From Elephas maximus indicus (lineage: Eukaryota; Chordata; Mammalia; Proboscidea; Elephantidae), in NCBI RefSeq assembly GCF_024166365.1, contig NC_064820.1:139458001-139522000 (forward strand): a stretch of 64,000 nt of DNA, read 5' to 3'. The position numbers and the translations under genes were made by a program. Positions 11,601 through 22,978 of this stretch are shown here, piece after piece. The notes beneath the pieces were generated by a model. That model had not been told where the DNA came from and searched no databases. It saw only the letters and a list, made by a program, of their open reading frames with translations. Every line of letters starts with the position of its first letter. Within the stretch, counting starts at the first letter, position 1.

Positions 11601-12651
11601 TGAATCAAAAAAATACAAAATAATAAATGTTGGAGAGGCTGCAGGAGATTGGAACTTCTATGCGCTGTGGTGGAAATGAAAAATGATATAACCATTTTGG
11701 TAAATGATACAGTGCTTCCTTAGAGAGCTAGAAATAGAAATACCATATGATCCAGCAATCCCATTCCTAGGGATATATCCTAGAGAAATAAGAGCTGTCA
11801 TATGAAGAGACATATGCACATCCATGTTCATTGCAGCATTGTTCACAACAGCAAAAAGATGGAAACAACCTAGATGCCCATCAACAGATGAATGGATAAA
11901 TAAACTATGGTACATATACACAATGGAGTACTGTGCAACTCATAACATGGGTGAATCTGGAGGGCATTATGCTGAGTGAAGTAAGTCAATCACAAAAGGA
12001 CAAATATTTTATGACATCACTAATAAAAAATTTATGAAAAAGTTTACGCACAAAAAGAAATAATCTTTGATGGTTATGAGGGAGGCAAGGGGTGGGGATG
12101 GAAAAACACTCAATAGACAATAGATAAGTGGTAACTTTGGTGAAGGGTAAGACAGTACACAATACTGGGGAAGCCAGTACAAGTTGTACAAGGCAAGGTC
12201 GTAGAAGCTCCATAGACACATCCAAACTCCCTGAGGGACTGAATTACTGGGCTGAAGGCTGTGGGGACCGTGCTCTTAGGGAACATCTAGCTCAACTGGC
12301 ATAATATAGTTTATAAAGAAAATGTTCTACGTTCTACTTTGGCGAGTAGTGTCTGGGGTCTTAAAAGCATGTGAGCAGGCCATTTAAGATAGTCCACTGG
12401 TGTCACCCCTGTCGAGAGCTTGGGAGAATGAAGAAAACCAAAGACACAAGGGAAAGATTAGTCTAAAGGACTAATGGACCACAACTACCACAGCCTTCAC
12501 CAGATTGAGTCCAGCACAACTAGATGGTGCTTGGCTACCACCACTGACTGCTCTGACAGGGATAACGATAGAGGGTCCAGGAGAGAGCTGGAGTAAAATA
12601 TAGAATAAAATTCTGATTCACAAAAAAAGACCAAACTTGAGTGAGGCGGAG

Positions 12652-12663
12652 CCAAGATGGCGG
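12652..12663 (+). promoter_or_regulatory. YY1-type site at the L1 5' end
   Basis: CCAAGATGGCGG lies 12 bp into the element, the same relative place as the YY1 site that sets the transcription start of human L1. Motif only. Confidence 0.7.
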
Positions 12664-12840
12664 ACTAGGCAGACGCTACCTCGGATCCCTCTTACAACAA
12701 AGACATGGAAAAACAAGTGAATCGATCACATACATAACAATCTACGAACCCTGAACAACAAACACAGATTTAGAGACGGAGGACGAACTAATACGGGGAA
12801 GCAGCGATTGTTTCCAGAGCCTGGAGCCAGCGTACCAGTC

Positions 12841-13355
12841 AGGTACGGCACAAGCACAGAGACCTGCTCCACCCCCCTGAACTAACCCCGGGAGGGGGAC
12901 CAGCCGGTTCCACGGGCGTAGTGGGACGCAGCTGGTAGGAGAAGTCCCCGGGAGGCAGTGACTGATCTTGGAGCAGAAAGAGCAGCATCCGAGCCGGGGA
13001 ACTGTCCCACAGGGATTTGGACTGGACGCAGGTACGCCATAAACACGGAGAGTTGCTCCACCCCCCTGAACTAACCCCGGGAAGGGGACCAGCTGGGTCC
13101 CGCGGGCGGCATAGGACGCAGCCGGTAGGAGAAGTCCCTGGGAGGCAGCGACTGGTATTGGAGCAGGGAGAACAGCGTCCCAGCCGGGACACTCGGTCAC
13201 GGCACAAGCACGGGGAGCTACTCCACCCATCTGAACTAACCCCGGGAGGAGGCCCAACTGGTTCTCGGAGGCGGCACGGCCACGTGGCTGGAGGGACGAG
13301 AAGTCCCCAGGAGGCAGCGACTGATTTTGGAGTCGAGAGTGCACCGTCCCAGTAG
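12841..13355 (+). promoter_or_regulatory. Three tandem L1 promoter monomers
   Basis: Three GC-rich, CpG-rich units begin at about 12841, 13030 and 13194, with lengths of about 189, 164 and 162 bp. Each carries in order 'ctgaactaaccccggga', 'gagaagtcc' and 'ggaggcag.gactg'. Tandem 5' monomers are well known as promoters in mouse L1 (about 200 bp); the same role here is an inference. The remaining 13356-13683 is non-repeated 5' UTR. Confidence 0.8.
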
Positions 13356-13683
13356 GGGAGCCTTGACGCTGGGCGTGGGGCTGGAAGCGGAGGATCTGAC
13401 CGTGACTCCAGCGGGCCAGACCCCCCGGGGGCAATCTCCACACAGCCAGCACACATAGGCGACGCGCCCCACGGGAATCTCAGATATAATAGTCATTCTA
13501 AGCAAGACAAGCAACTCTGGCTATATTCTGAGGTGCTACTCTCCTATCTCTCTGTTCCCTCCCCCACCCTCCCCAGGCGGCTTCATTAACATCTGAATAG
13601 CCGGAGCCACAGGGACAACTCTGATAGGGATCTGACTGCATTTTTTTTTTAGCGGATTTTCTGGAAAAACTAGTTTCCCAGTG

Positions 13684-14701
13684 ATGGCTCGGAGACAACA
13701 ATCCATATCAAACCACTTAAAGAAGCAGACCGTGACAGCTTCTCCAACCCTCCAAACAAAAGAATCAAAATCTTTCCCAAATGAAGATACAATCTTGGAA
13801 TTATCAGATACAGAATATAAAAAACTAATTTACAGAATGCTTAATGATATCACAAATGAAATTAGGATATCTGCAGAAAAAGCCAAGGAACACACTGATA
13901 AAACTGTTGAAGAACTCAAAAAGATTATTCAAGAACATACTGGAAAAATTAATAAGTTGCAAGAATCCATAGAGAGACAACATGTAGAAATCCAAAAGAT
14001 TAACAATAAAATAACAGAATTAGACAACACACTAGGAAGTCAGAGGAGCAGACTCGAGCAATTAGAATGCAGACTGGGACATCTGGAGGACCAGGGAATC
14101 AACACCAACATAGCTGAAAAAAAATCAGATAAAAGAATTAAAAAAAAATGAAGAAACCTTAAGAATTATGTGGGACTCTATCAAGAAGGATAACCTGCGG
14201 GTGATTAGAGTCCCAGAACAGGGAGGGGGGACAGAAAACACAGAGAAAATAGTTGAAGAACTCCTGACAGAAAACTTCCCTGACATCATGAAAGACGAAA
14301 GGATAGCTATCCAAGATGCTCATCGAACCCCATTTAAGACTGATACAAAAAGAAAAACACCAAGACATATTATCATCAAACTCACCAAAACCAAAGATAA
14401 ACAGAAAATTTTAAAAGCAGCCAGGGAGAAAAGAAAGGTTTCCTTCAAGGGAGAATCAATAAGAATATGTTCTGACTACTCAGCAGAAACCATGCAGGCA
14501 AGAAGGGAATGGGACGACATATACGGAACACTGAAGGAGAAAAACTGCCAGCCAAGGATCATATATCCAGCAAAACTCTCTCTGAAATATGAAGGAGAAA
14601 TTAAGATATTTACAGACAAACACAAGTTTAGAGAATTTGCAAAAACCAAACCAAAGCTACAAGAAATACTAAAGGATATTGTTTGGTCAGAGAACCAATA
14701 A
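13684..14701 (+). pseudogene. L1 ORF1 (ORF1p-like), one frameshift
   Basis: ORF1 encodes the trimeric RNA-binding chaperone of L1 particles. From ATG 13684 the frame runs to TGA 14149-14151 (155 codons). It covers a basic, low-complexity start, then a long heptad-rich coiled coil with repeated E/K/I/L (about residues 40-145). The frame is lost in a run of nine A (14140-14148), one base too many. The remaining protein follows in the +1 frame to the stop at 14699-14701 and contains the RNA-recognition-like domain and the C-terminal domain (motifs ARREWDDIY, QPRIIYPAKLS, EIKIFTDKHKFREFA). Total coding length would be about 338 codons, the usual size. The homopolymer lesion could be real or a base-calling error. 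Confidence 0.9.
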
Positions 14702-15160
14702 TATCAGATATCAGCACAACACAAGGTCACAAAACAGATCGTCCCGATATCAACTCAAATACGGAAATCACAAAAACAAACAAATTAAGATTAATTAAAA
14801 AAAAAAATACACATAACAGGGAATCATGGAAGTCAATAGGTAAAAGATCACAATAATCAAAAAGAGGGACTAAATACAGGAGGCATTGAACTGCCATATG
14901 GAGAGTGATACAAGGCGATATAGAACAATACAAGTTAGGTTTTTACTTAGAAAAATAGGGGTAAATAATAAGGTAACCACAAAAAGGTATAAGAACTCTA
15001 TAACTCAAGATAAAAACCAAGAAAAACGTAACGACTCAACTAACATACAGTCAAGCACTATGAAAATGAGGATCTCACAGTTTACTAAGAAAAACGTCTC
15101 AGCACAAAAAAGTATGTGGAAAAATGAAATTGTCAACAACACACATAAAAAGGCATCAAA
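14702..15160 (+). other. L1 inter-ORF spacer
   Basis: About 459 bp of A-rich sequence between ORF1 stop and ORF2 ATG. It holds only short open frames without resemblance to known proteins. It is far longer than the roughly 60-bp spacer of human L1. The same kind of spacer occurs in old copies A (about 5860-6254) and C (about 41180-41625). Confidence 0.75.
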
Positions 15161-18100
15161 ATGACAGCACTAAAAACTTATTTATCTATAATTACCCTGA
15201 ATGTAAATGGACTAAATGCACCAATAAAGAGACAGAGAGTCACAGACTGGATAAAGAAACACGATCCATCTATATGCTGCCTACAAGAGACACACCTTAG
15301 ACTTAGAGACACAAACAAACTAAAACTCAAAGGATGGAAAAAAGTATATCAAGCAAACAATAAGCAAAAAAGAAGAGGAGTAGCAATATTAATTTCTGAC
15401 AAAATAGACTTTAGACTTAAATCCACCACAAAGGATAAAGAAGGACACTATATAATGATAAAAGGGACAATTGATCAGGAAGACATAACCATATTAAATA
15501 TTTACTCACCCAATGACAGGGCTGCCAGATACATAAATCAAATTTTAATAGAATTGAAAAGCGAGATAGATACCTCCACAATTATAGTAGGAGACTTCAA
15601 CACACCACTTTCAGAGAAGGACAGGACATCCAGTAAGAAGCTCAACAGAGACACGGAAGATCTAATTACAACAATCAACCAACTTGACCTCATTGACTTA
15701 TACAGAACTCTCCACCCAACTGCTGCAAAATATACTTTTTTTTCTAGCGCACATGGAACATTCTCTAGAATAGACCACATATTAGGTCATAAAACAAACC
15801 TTTGCAGAGTCCAAAACATCGAAATATTACAAAGCATCTTCTCAGACCACAAGGCAATAAAACTAGAGATCAATAACAGAAAAATGAGGGAAAAGAAATC
15901 AAATACTTGGAAAATGAACAATACCCTCCTGAAAAAAGACTGGGTTATAGAAGACATCAAGGAGGGAATAAGGAAATTCATAGAAAGCAACGAGAATGAA
16001 AATACTTCCTATCAAAACCTCTGGGACACAGCAAAAGCAGTGCTCAGAGGCCAATTTATATCGATAAATGCACACATACAAAAAGAAGAAAGAGCCAAAA
16101 TCAGAGAACTGTCCCTACAACTTGAACAAATAGAAAGTGAGCAACAAAAGAATCCATCAGGCACCAGAAGAAAACAAATAATAAAAATTAGAGCTGAACT
16201 AAATGAATTAGAGAACAGAAAAACAATCGAAAGAATTAACAAAGCCAAGAGCTGGTTCTTTGAAAAAATTAACAAAATTGATAAACCATTGGCTAGACTG
16301 ACTAAAGAAATACAGGAAAGGAAACAAATAACCCGAATAAGAATTGAGAAGGACCACATCACAACAGAACCAAATGAAATTAAAAGAATCATTTCAGATT
16401 ATTATGAAAAATTGTACTCTAACAAATTTGAAAACCTAGAAGATATGGATGAATTCCTGGAAAAACACTACCTACCTAAACTAACACATTCAGAAGTAGA
16501 ACAACTAAATAGACCCATAACAAAAAAAGAGATTGAAACGGTAATCAAAAAACTCCCAACAAAAAAAAGCCCTGGCCCAGATGGCTTCACTGCAGAGTTC
16601 TACAAAACTTTCAGAGAAGAGTTAACACCACTACTACTAAAGGTATTCCAAAGCATAGAAAATGACGGAATACTACCCAACTCATTCTATGAAGCCACCA
16701 TCTCCCTGATACCAAAACCAGGTAAAGACATTACAAAAAAAGAAAATTATAGACCTATATCCCTCATGAACATAGATGCAAAAATCCTCAACAAAATTCT
16801 AGCCAATAGAATCCAACAACACATCAAAAAAATAATTCACCCTGATCAAGTGGGATTTATACCAGGTATGCAAGGCTGGTTTAATATCAGAAAAACCATT
16901 AATGTAACCCATCACATAAATAAAACAAAAGATAAAAACCACATGATCTTATCAATTGATGCAGAAAAGGCATTTGACAAAGTCCAACACCCATTCATGA
17001 TAAAAACTCTTACCAAAATAGGAATTGAAGGAAAATTCCTAAACATAATAAAGGGCGTCTATGCAAAGCCAATAGCCAATATCACTCTAAATGGAGAGAA
17101 CCTGAAAGCATTTCCCTTGAGAACGGGAACCAGACAAGGATGCCCTTTATCACCGCTCTTATTCAACACCGTGTTGGAAGTCTTAGCCAGGGCAATTAGG
17201 CTAGACAAAGAAATAAAAGGTATCCGGATTGGCAAGGAAGAAGTAAAGTTATCACTATTTGCAGATGGCATGATTATATACACAGAAAACCCTAAGGAAT
17301 CCTCCAGAAAACTACTGAAACTAATAGAAGAGTTTGGCAGAGTCTCAGGTTATAAAATAAACATACAAAAATCACTTGGATTCCTCTACATCAACAAAAA
17401 GAACACCGAAGAGGAAATAACCAAATCAATACCATTCACAGTGGCCACCAAGAAGATAAAATACTTAGGAATAAATCTTACCAAGGATGTAAAAGACCTA
17501 TACAAAGAAAACTACAAAGCTCTACTACAGGAAATTCAAAAGGACATACTTAAGTGGAAAAACATACCTTGCTCATGGATAGGAAGACTTAACATAGTAA
17601 AAATGTCTATTCTACCAAAAGCCATCTATACATTTAACGCACTTCCGATCCAAATTCCAATGTGATATTTTAAGGGGATAGAGAAACAAATCACCAATTT
17701 CATATGGAAGGGAAAGAAGCCCCGGATAAGCAAAGCACTACTGAAAAAGAAGAAGAAAGTGGGAGGCCTCACCTTACCTGACTTCAGAACCTATTATACA
17801 GCCACAGTAGTCAAAACAGCCTGGTATTGGTACAACAACAGACACATAGACCAATGGAACAGAATTGAGAACCCAGACATAGATCCATCCACGTATGAGC
17901 AGCTGATATTTGACAAAGGACCAGTGTCAATTAACTGGGGAAAAGATAGCCTTTTTAACAAATGGTGCTGGCATAACTGGATATCCATTTGCAAAAAAAT
18001 GAAACAGGACCCATACCTCACACCATGCACAAAAACTAACTCCAAGTGGATCAAAGACCTAAACATAAAGACTAAAACGATAAAGATCATGGAAGAAAAA

Positions 18101-18976
18101 ATTGGGACAACCCTAGGGGCCCTAATACAAGGTATAAACAGAATACAAAACATTACCAAAAATGATGAAGAGAAACCCGATAATTGGGAGCTCCTAAAAA
18201 TCAAACACCTATGCTCATCTAAAGACTTCACCAAAAGAGTAAAAAGACCACCTACAGATTGGGAAAGAATTTTCAGCTATGACATATCCAACCAGTGCCT
18301 GATCTCTAAAATCTACATGATTCTGTCAAAACTCAACCACAAAAAGACAAACAACCCAATCAAGAATTGGGCAAAGGATATGAACACACATTTCACTAAA
18401 GAAGATATTCAGGCAGCCAACAGATACATGAGAAAATGCTCTCGATCATTAGCCATTAGAGAAATGCAAATTAAAACTACGATGAGATTCCATCTCACAC
18501 CAGCAAGGCTGGCTTTAATCCAAAAAACACAAAATAATAAATGTTGGAGAGGCTGCGGAGAGATTGGAACTCTCATACACTGCTGGTGTGAATGTCAAAT
18601 GGTACAACCACTTTGGAAATCTATCTGGCGTTATCTTAAACAGTTAGAAATAGAACTACCATACAACCCAGAAATCCCACTCCTGGGAATATACCCTAGA
18701 GATACAAGAGCCTTCATACAAACAGATATATGCACACCCATGTTTATTGCAGCTCTGTTTACAATAGCAAAAATTTGGAAGCAACCAAGGTGTCCATCAA
18801 CGGATGAATGGGTAAATAAATTGTGGTATATTCACACAATGGAATACTACGCATCCATAAAGAACAGTGACGAATCTCTGAAACATTTCATAACATGGAG
18901 GAACCTGGAAGGCATTATGCTGAGCGAAATTAGTCAGAGGCAAAAGGACAAACATTGTATAAGACCACTATTATAA
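15161..18976 (+). pseudogene. L1 ORF2 (endonuclease-reverse transcriptase), RT-dead and one stop
   Basis: ORF2p nicks target DNA and reverse-transcribes L1 RNA. The frame spans 1271 codons before TAA, matching the usual length (human 1275). The endonuclease domain keeps N14, E43, Y115, D145, N147, T192, D205, D229 and H230. The reverse transcriptase has motif A D600 ([14 protein letters not shown]), but the F-A-D-D box reads FADG: D702 is present and codon 703 is GGC (Gly). Codon 835 (17663-17665) is an in-frame TGA; reading continues in the same frame to the end. The C-terminal zinc knuckle C1128-C1132-H1140-C1145 is intact. The codon 703 change alone should abolish polymerase activity, and the stop removes the C-terminal third. 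Confidence 0.95.
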
Positions 18977-19974
18977 GATCTTGAGAAATAGTAAACCTGA
19001 GAAGAACACATACTTTTGTGGTTACGAGGTGGGGAGGGAGGGAAGGTGGGAGAGGGTTTTTTTATTGATTAATCAGTAGATAAGAACTGCTTTAGGTGAA
19101 GGGAAAGACAACACTCAATACATGGAAGGTCAGCTCAATTGGACTGGACCAAAAGCAAAGAAGTTTCCGGGATAAAATGAATGCTTCAAAGGTCAGCGGA
19201 GCAAGCGCGGGGGTCTGGGGAACATGGTTTGCGGGGACTTCTAAGTCAATTGGCAAAATAATTCTATTATGAAATCATTCTGCATCCCACTTTGAAATGT
19301 GGCGTCTGGGGTCTTAAATGCTAACAAGCGGCCATCTAAGATGCAGCAATTGGTCTCAACCCACCTGGAGCAAAGGAAAATGAAGAACACCAAGCCCACA
19401 CGGCAACTAAGAGCCCAAGAGACAGGGCCACATGAACCAGAGACCTACATCATCCTGAGACCAGAAGAACTAGTTGGTGCCCAGCCACAGTCGATGACTG
19501 CCCTGACAGGGAGCACAGCAGAGGACCCCTGAGGGAGCAGGGGAACAGTGGGATGCAGACCCCAAATTCTCATAAAAAAACCAAACTTAATGGTCTGACT
19601 GAGACTGGAGGAATCCCGGCGGCCATGCTCTCCAGACCTTCTGTAGACACAGGACAGGAACCATCCCCGAAGACAACTCACCAGAAATGAAAGGGACTGG
19701 TCAGCGGGTGGGAGAGAGACGCTGATGAAGAGTGAGCTAATTATATCAGGTGGACACTTGAGATTGTGTTGGCAACTCTTGTCTGGAGGGGGGATGGGAG
19801 GATAGAGAGAGAGGGAAGCCGGCAAAATTGTCAAGAAAGGAGAGACTGAAAGGGCTGACTCAAGACAGGGAAAGTAAGTGGGAGTAGGGAGTGAGATGTA
19901 TGTAAACTTATATGTGACAGACTGATTGGATTTGTAAACGTTCACTTGAAGCTTAATAAAAGTTATTAAAAAAA
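18977..19974 (+). other. Young L1 3' UTR and poly-A
   Basis: About 1 kb, with a G-rich tract at 19031-19056 and 'aataaaagttatt' just before the A tail. A truncated, diverged relative is at 4852-5727. Confidence 0.85.
19031..19056 (+). other. Potential G-quadruplex in L1 3' UTR
   Basis: The tract has five runs of at least three G (GGGG, GGG, GGG, GGG, GGG) with loops of 1-5 bases. G-rich 3' UTR tracts recur in mammalian L1 families. Confidence 0.65.
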
Positions 19975-20342
19975 AAAAAAAGACCAAACTTGTTGGCCTG
20001 ACATAGGCTGGAGAAACTCTGAGAGTATGGCCCCCAGATGCCCTTTTACCTCAGGAAAGAAGTCACTCCTGAGGTTCACCCTTTAGCCAAAGATTAGACA
20101 GGCCCATAAAACAAAACAAGACTAAAGTGGCCCAACAGCCCAGGGGCAAGGTCTAGAAGGCAGGAGGGGCAGGAAAGTTGGTGACTGGGAACCCAGGGTT
20201 GAGAAGGGAGTGTTGGCATGTGGTGGGGGTTGGTAAACAAAGTGACAAAAGGATATGTGTACTAATTGTTTAATGAGAAGCTAGTTTGTCATGTAAACCT
20301 ACATCTAAAGTACAATAATTATAAAAAAGGAGAAAAAAAAAT

Positions 20343-22978
20343 TGAATCTGTTCTGATTTCACCTGTCAGCTATGACTGAACTGGTTCCAAGTCCTAGTTT
20401 GATTTGGTTGAGGGTGCATAAATCTGATAACTCAACGGTAATCTACAAAGAGCGTGTCCTTTCACTGACAGCTCGCTCCTAAACCAGCACCTTGTTCTTT
20501 CAGCCATTGGTCCACATCTGTCTTCTGACGTTTGACCCCTCAGTTCTGGTGCCGACTTAAACCCAGAGAGACAAGACCGAGGGGGGTTGAAACCTCGCTC
20601 CGCCTGGGCTCGCCTCCAACCAATCCGGTGCGACGCCAGGAGGTGAAGCCCCGCTTCTTAACAGGAGTCCCGCCTGCTTACCTGGGAAACTCTCCTTGGT
20701 TCGGAGCAATGACAAACTTCTCCGCTTATTGGCAATGAGAAAGGCCCGGTGGCCCGGTCCGCAGGCATTTCGAATGCAGAAGCGAGCGGAGGTGAAGAAG
20801 TGAGGCAGCGACATTTGGGAATCCTGGGCTTCCGGGTGAAGCTGAGTGACAACTGCTTAAACTTTGGCCTTCACGCCTCTGCTCCCGGTTGGGGAGTCTG
20901 GACAGAACCAAATTTCCTCCAACTAGATCGCACTCTAGGGAGCTGTGCAGCAGCCACTTAGCATGTGACTGGATCGCCCTTGCGGAGTGTTTTCACCTTC
21001 TGCTGTAATCTTTCTTGTTTAAGCCAATGAACCCCTGTTCTTACGAAAGGGAGGAAGGGAGAAAACGAAAAAGGGATGAAGGGGAGAAAAGGGCTGAGTT
21101 CACTATTTTGTCTTCAGAAATGTAAGTGCAAAGCAACCGTGTTGAAACTTCGGAGGTGGGTTAAGCCTTTCAGCCTTTTCTAGGCAGTTAATGCTCCGCG
21201 ACCTTGGGGCCAAAGTAACCCCAAGTGGGCGCTGGCTAGTCCCAGACCACAGCCAACAGGGCAGCGCAAAAGCAAGTGCCTGGTACAGTAAATGCTCAAA
21301 TATTTCTTGAATTAGAAGTGATACAAATTTACGAATTACCGTCTTGGAAGTAGAGTGGGGTGTATAGTTTAACACACTACAAGAGTGTTGTGTTATATAT
21401 GTACATTATTGTCTTTAATGATCTTACCTTGTTCTCAAGTCCTCATTCTTGTGAGAGGGGAGGCAGAAAAGGAGAGGTGAACTTGTGGGTTAAAGGTACC
21501 TCGGTCTCTTTGGGGTAAATGCTGTCCTTCAGAATTTCTCCTGCCTCCTTCTTGTAACCTAAAAGTCACCTTAACATAGATTTGGCAGGCCTAGGGGACC
21601 ATGTGGGAGTCCCTAAGACCATGCTAACCTCTGCTTCTTCCTTCTGGTCATTGGTAAAATATATGGCAGATGAAACTTGTGGTTTATTCTCTCAGCATAA
21701 CTGAGGAACCACGGTGGTCCTCAGCCCCACTAGTACACGGTCCCAACACAAATCTCTCTAGCCTCTGAATCATATTCGAATCAAGTAAGTGGGCTTAGGC
21801 TTCCATAGAATTTCCCACCATCTCTTACCCTCTGTTCTGTTTTAGCAGCTTCTCTGTGAGTCTAAAAATATTTCAGATAAATTTATTTTTAAAAATTAAA
21901 CAAAAATATATCCCTTCCATGCCAGACAGGAACCAGGGGAGACAGAAGTACAACAAGGCCATTGCCATTCTGCTGTAGTCACCCTATAATGGTTCAAGAT
22001 CACCTGCAAGGCAGTATCTTCTCAGAGTCAAAATCTATCTGGCATCTTGTTCACTGCCCCATCTTTTCAGGTCAAGGTCCAAGAGGGCGAAAAGGGGTGC
22101 TGGGTCCCTTAAAAAGCTAGGCAGACCATACGCCCTATTGTCAGCCTTCTTAATCTTTCTCCATTGTCTTCCCAGTAAGACTTACACTTCTGCAGGTCAG
22201 AACTCCTCCTAAGTTTGTCCTCTTTTCTCTGACCTTATGGGTGTCTCTCTTCTAAGGAGTCGTTCTGTGAAAGGGGAAGTAAGCTTTATGGCTTAGCCCT
22301 AATGGTGTATGGAGAGCTGGGAGAGGACATGAAGGAAAATACATGGAGAGATATCATAGTGAAGCAGTATTCTATCATTATTTTGCTGCTCAGTCTCTGA
22401 TCTCGCTCCCCACTGTTGGAGTGTACCCCACCTGTTTCCTGCTGGGGAGGCAGAAAATACCAGACATTCACCTTCCCAGCCTCCCTTGCAGCCAGGCACA
22501 GCACATGACCTGGGTTCTTTCTGCCAATCAGATGTTTCCTTTCAAGGCTTTGAATTGGGAATTAATGACTGACAAGGATAAGGAGAAACTATAAAGAATC
22601 CATTCTGGTGATGGACGGTGGAAGCAGCAGTGGCAACAGTTCTAGTGGGAGTGGACAGGACTCAGTGCCGGCATTGTCAGAGGGGCGGGTGGCAGCATCT
22701 AGTGTCCACCTGCAACAATATTGATATCTTCATCAGACCAACTCTGTGGCATGATTTGGGCAGAGCTCCTGGCTGTAGAGCCTCTGAGTCTGGCTCTCAG
22801 GCCCTCCTGGAGATTCTATCAGCTACCCACGTCCTTTTAATAATTCTTTTCTATTTAAACGAGCCAGAGTTAATTTCTCTTGCTTGTACATAAGAACCCT
22901 GAGTGATACAGTTATTTCTAAAGTATTATCCCTGTCATACTGGTCATGGCTGAAGCCATAGTTATGCTAATAATTTTA
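20343..22978. other. Non-LINE interval between L1 blocks
   Basis: This begins right after copy A's tail. The first kilobase includes the promoter-like CpG-bearing stretch (20520-20960). About 21100-22250 has no recognised gene or repeat. About 22270-22920 has the look of an ancient transposon or LTR remnant (its end, '...ccctgagtgatacag', is typical of such elements), family not identified. Open frames here are short and unconvincing. Confidence 0.5.
20520..20960 (-). promoter_or_regulatory. Possible promoter/first-exon region (CpG-bearing)
   Basis: A stretch richer in CG dinucleotides than its surroundings, with CCAAT on the + strand (20620-20624) and an inverted CCAAT (20728-20732). A textbook splice donor CAG|GTAAGC lies on the minus strand (GT at 20681-20680). 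An open minus-strand frame runs 20814 to 20557 through the donor but resembles no protein I know. Excluding the LINE block, the donor lies only about 1.2 kb upstream of the HSD17B4 ATG and on the same strand. It could be an alternative HSD17B4 first exon, a noncoding transcript start, or chance. Confidence 0.4.

Larger units (their letters stand above)
12640..19974 (+). mobile_element. Full-length young L1
   Basis: A complete LINE-1 of about 7.3 kb. It has a GC-rich 5' UTR with tandem monomers (12640-13683), ORF1 (13684-14701, one frameshift), a spacer of about 459 bp, ORF2 (15161-18976, one stop), a 3' UTR of about 1 kb and a poly-A tail. It lies within old copy A's 3' UTR. The flank 'aaaaaaagaccaaacttg' occurs at 12622-12639 and again at 19975-19992, an 18-bp target-site duplication that overlaps the tail. 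The 5' end 'gtgaggcggagccaagatgg' resembles other mammalian L1 starts. Full length with few lesions suggests a recent insertion, but as it stands neither ORF is intact. Confidence 0.95.
3183..20342 (+). mobile_element. Old L1 (copy A), split by three insertions
   Basis: A single old L1 in + orientation can be followed from a pyrimidine-rich 5' UTR (about 3183-4000) through ORF1 (about 4000-5900), inter-ORF sequence, an ORF2 start near 6255 and ORF2 remnants to about 11990. Its 3' UTR ends at 20342 in an A-rich tail. Its own sequence occupies 3183-4851, 5728-6675, 8696-12639 and 19981-20342. It is riddled with stops and frameshifts. The polymerase motif reads V-D-D-M near 10370. The same family recurs at 22979, 29540 (minus), 36983 and 39265. 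The first and third interruptions are younger L1s, the second a MaLR element. Confidence 0.85.

Noticed and set aside
13017-13355. 112-codon + strand frame in the L1 5' UTR
   Set aside because: A product of the GC-rich monomers, with no resemblance to a protein family.
12841-13355. CRISPR-like array
   Set aside because: Three long units without short direct repeats and unique spacers; these are L1 promoter monomers in a mammalian genome.
15538-15780. Hydrophobic minus-strand frames opposite L1 ORF2
   Set aside because: Shadows: A-rich ORF2 sense sequence gives F/L/S-rich antisense frames in all L1 copies.
20557-20814. 85-codon minus-strand frame as a coding exon
   Set aside because: No recognised domain and it runs through a good splice donor; kept only as a possible first-exon region.
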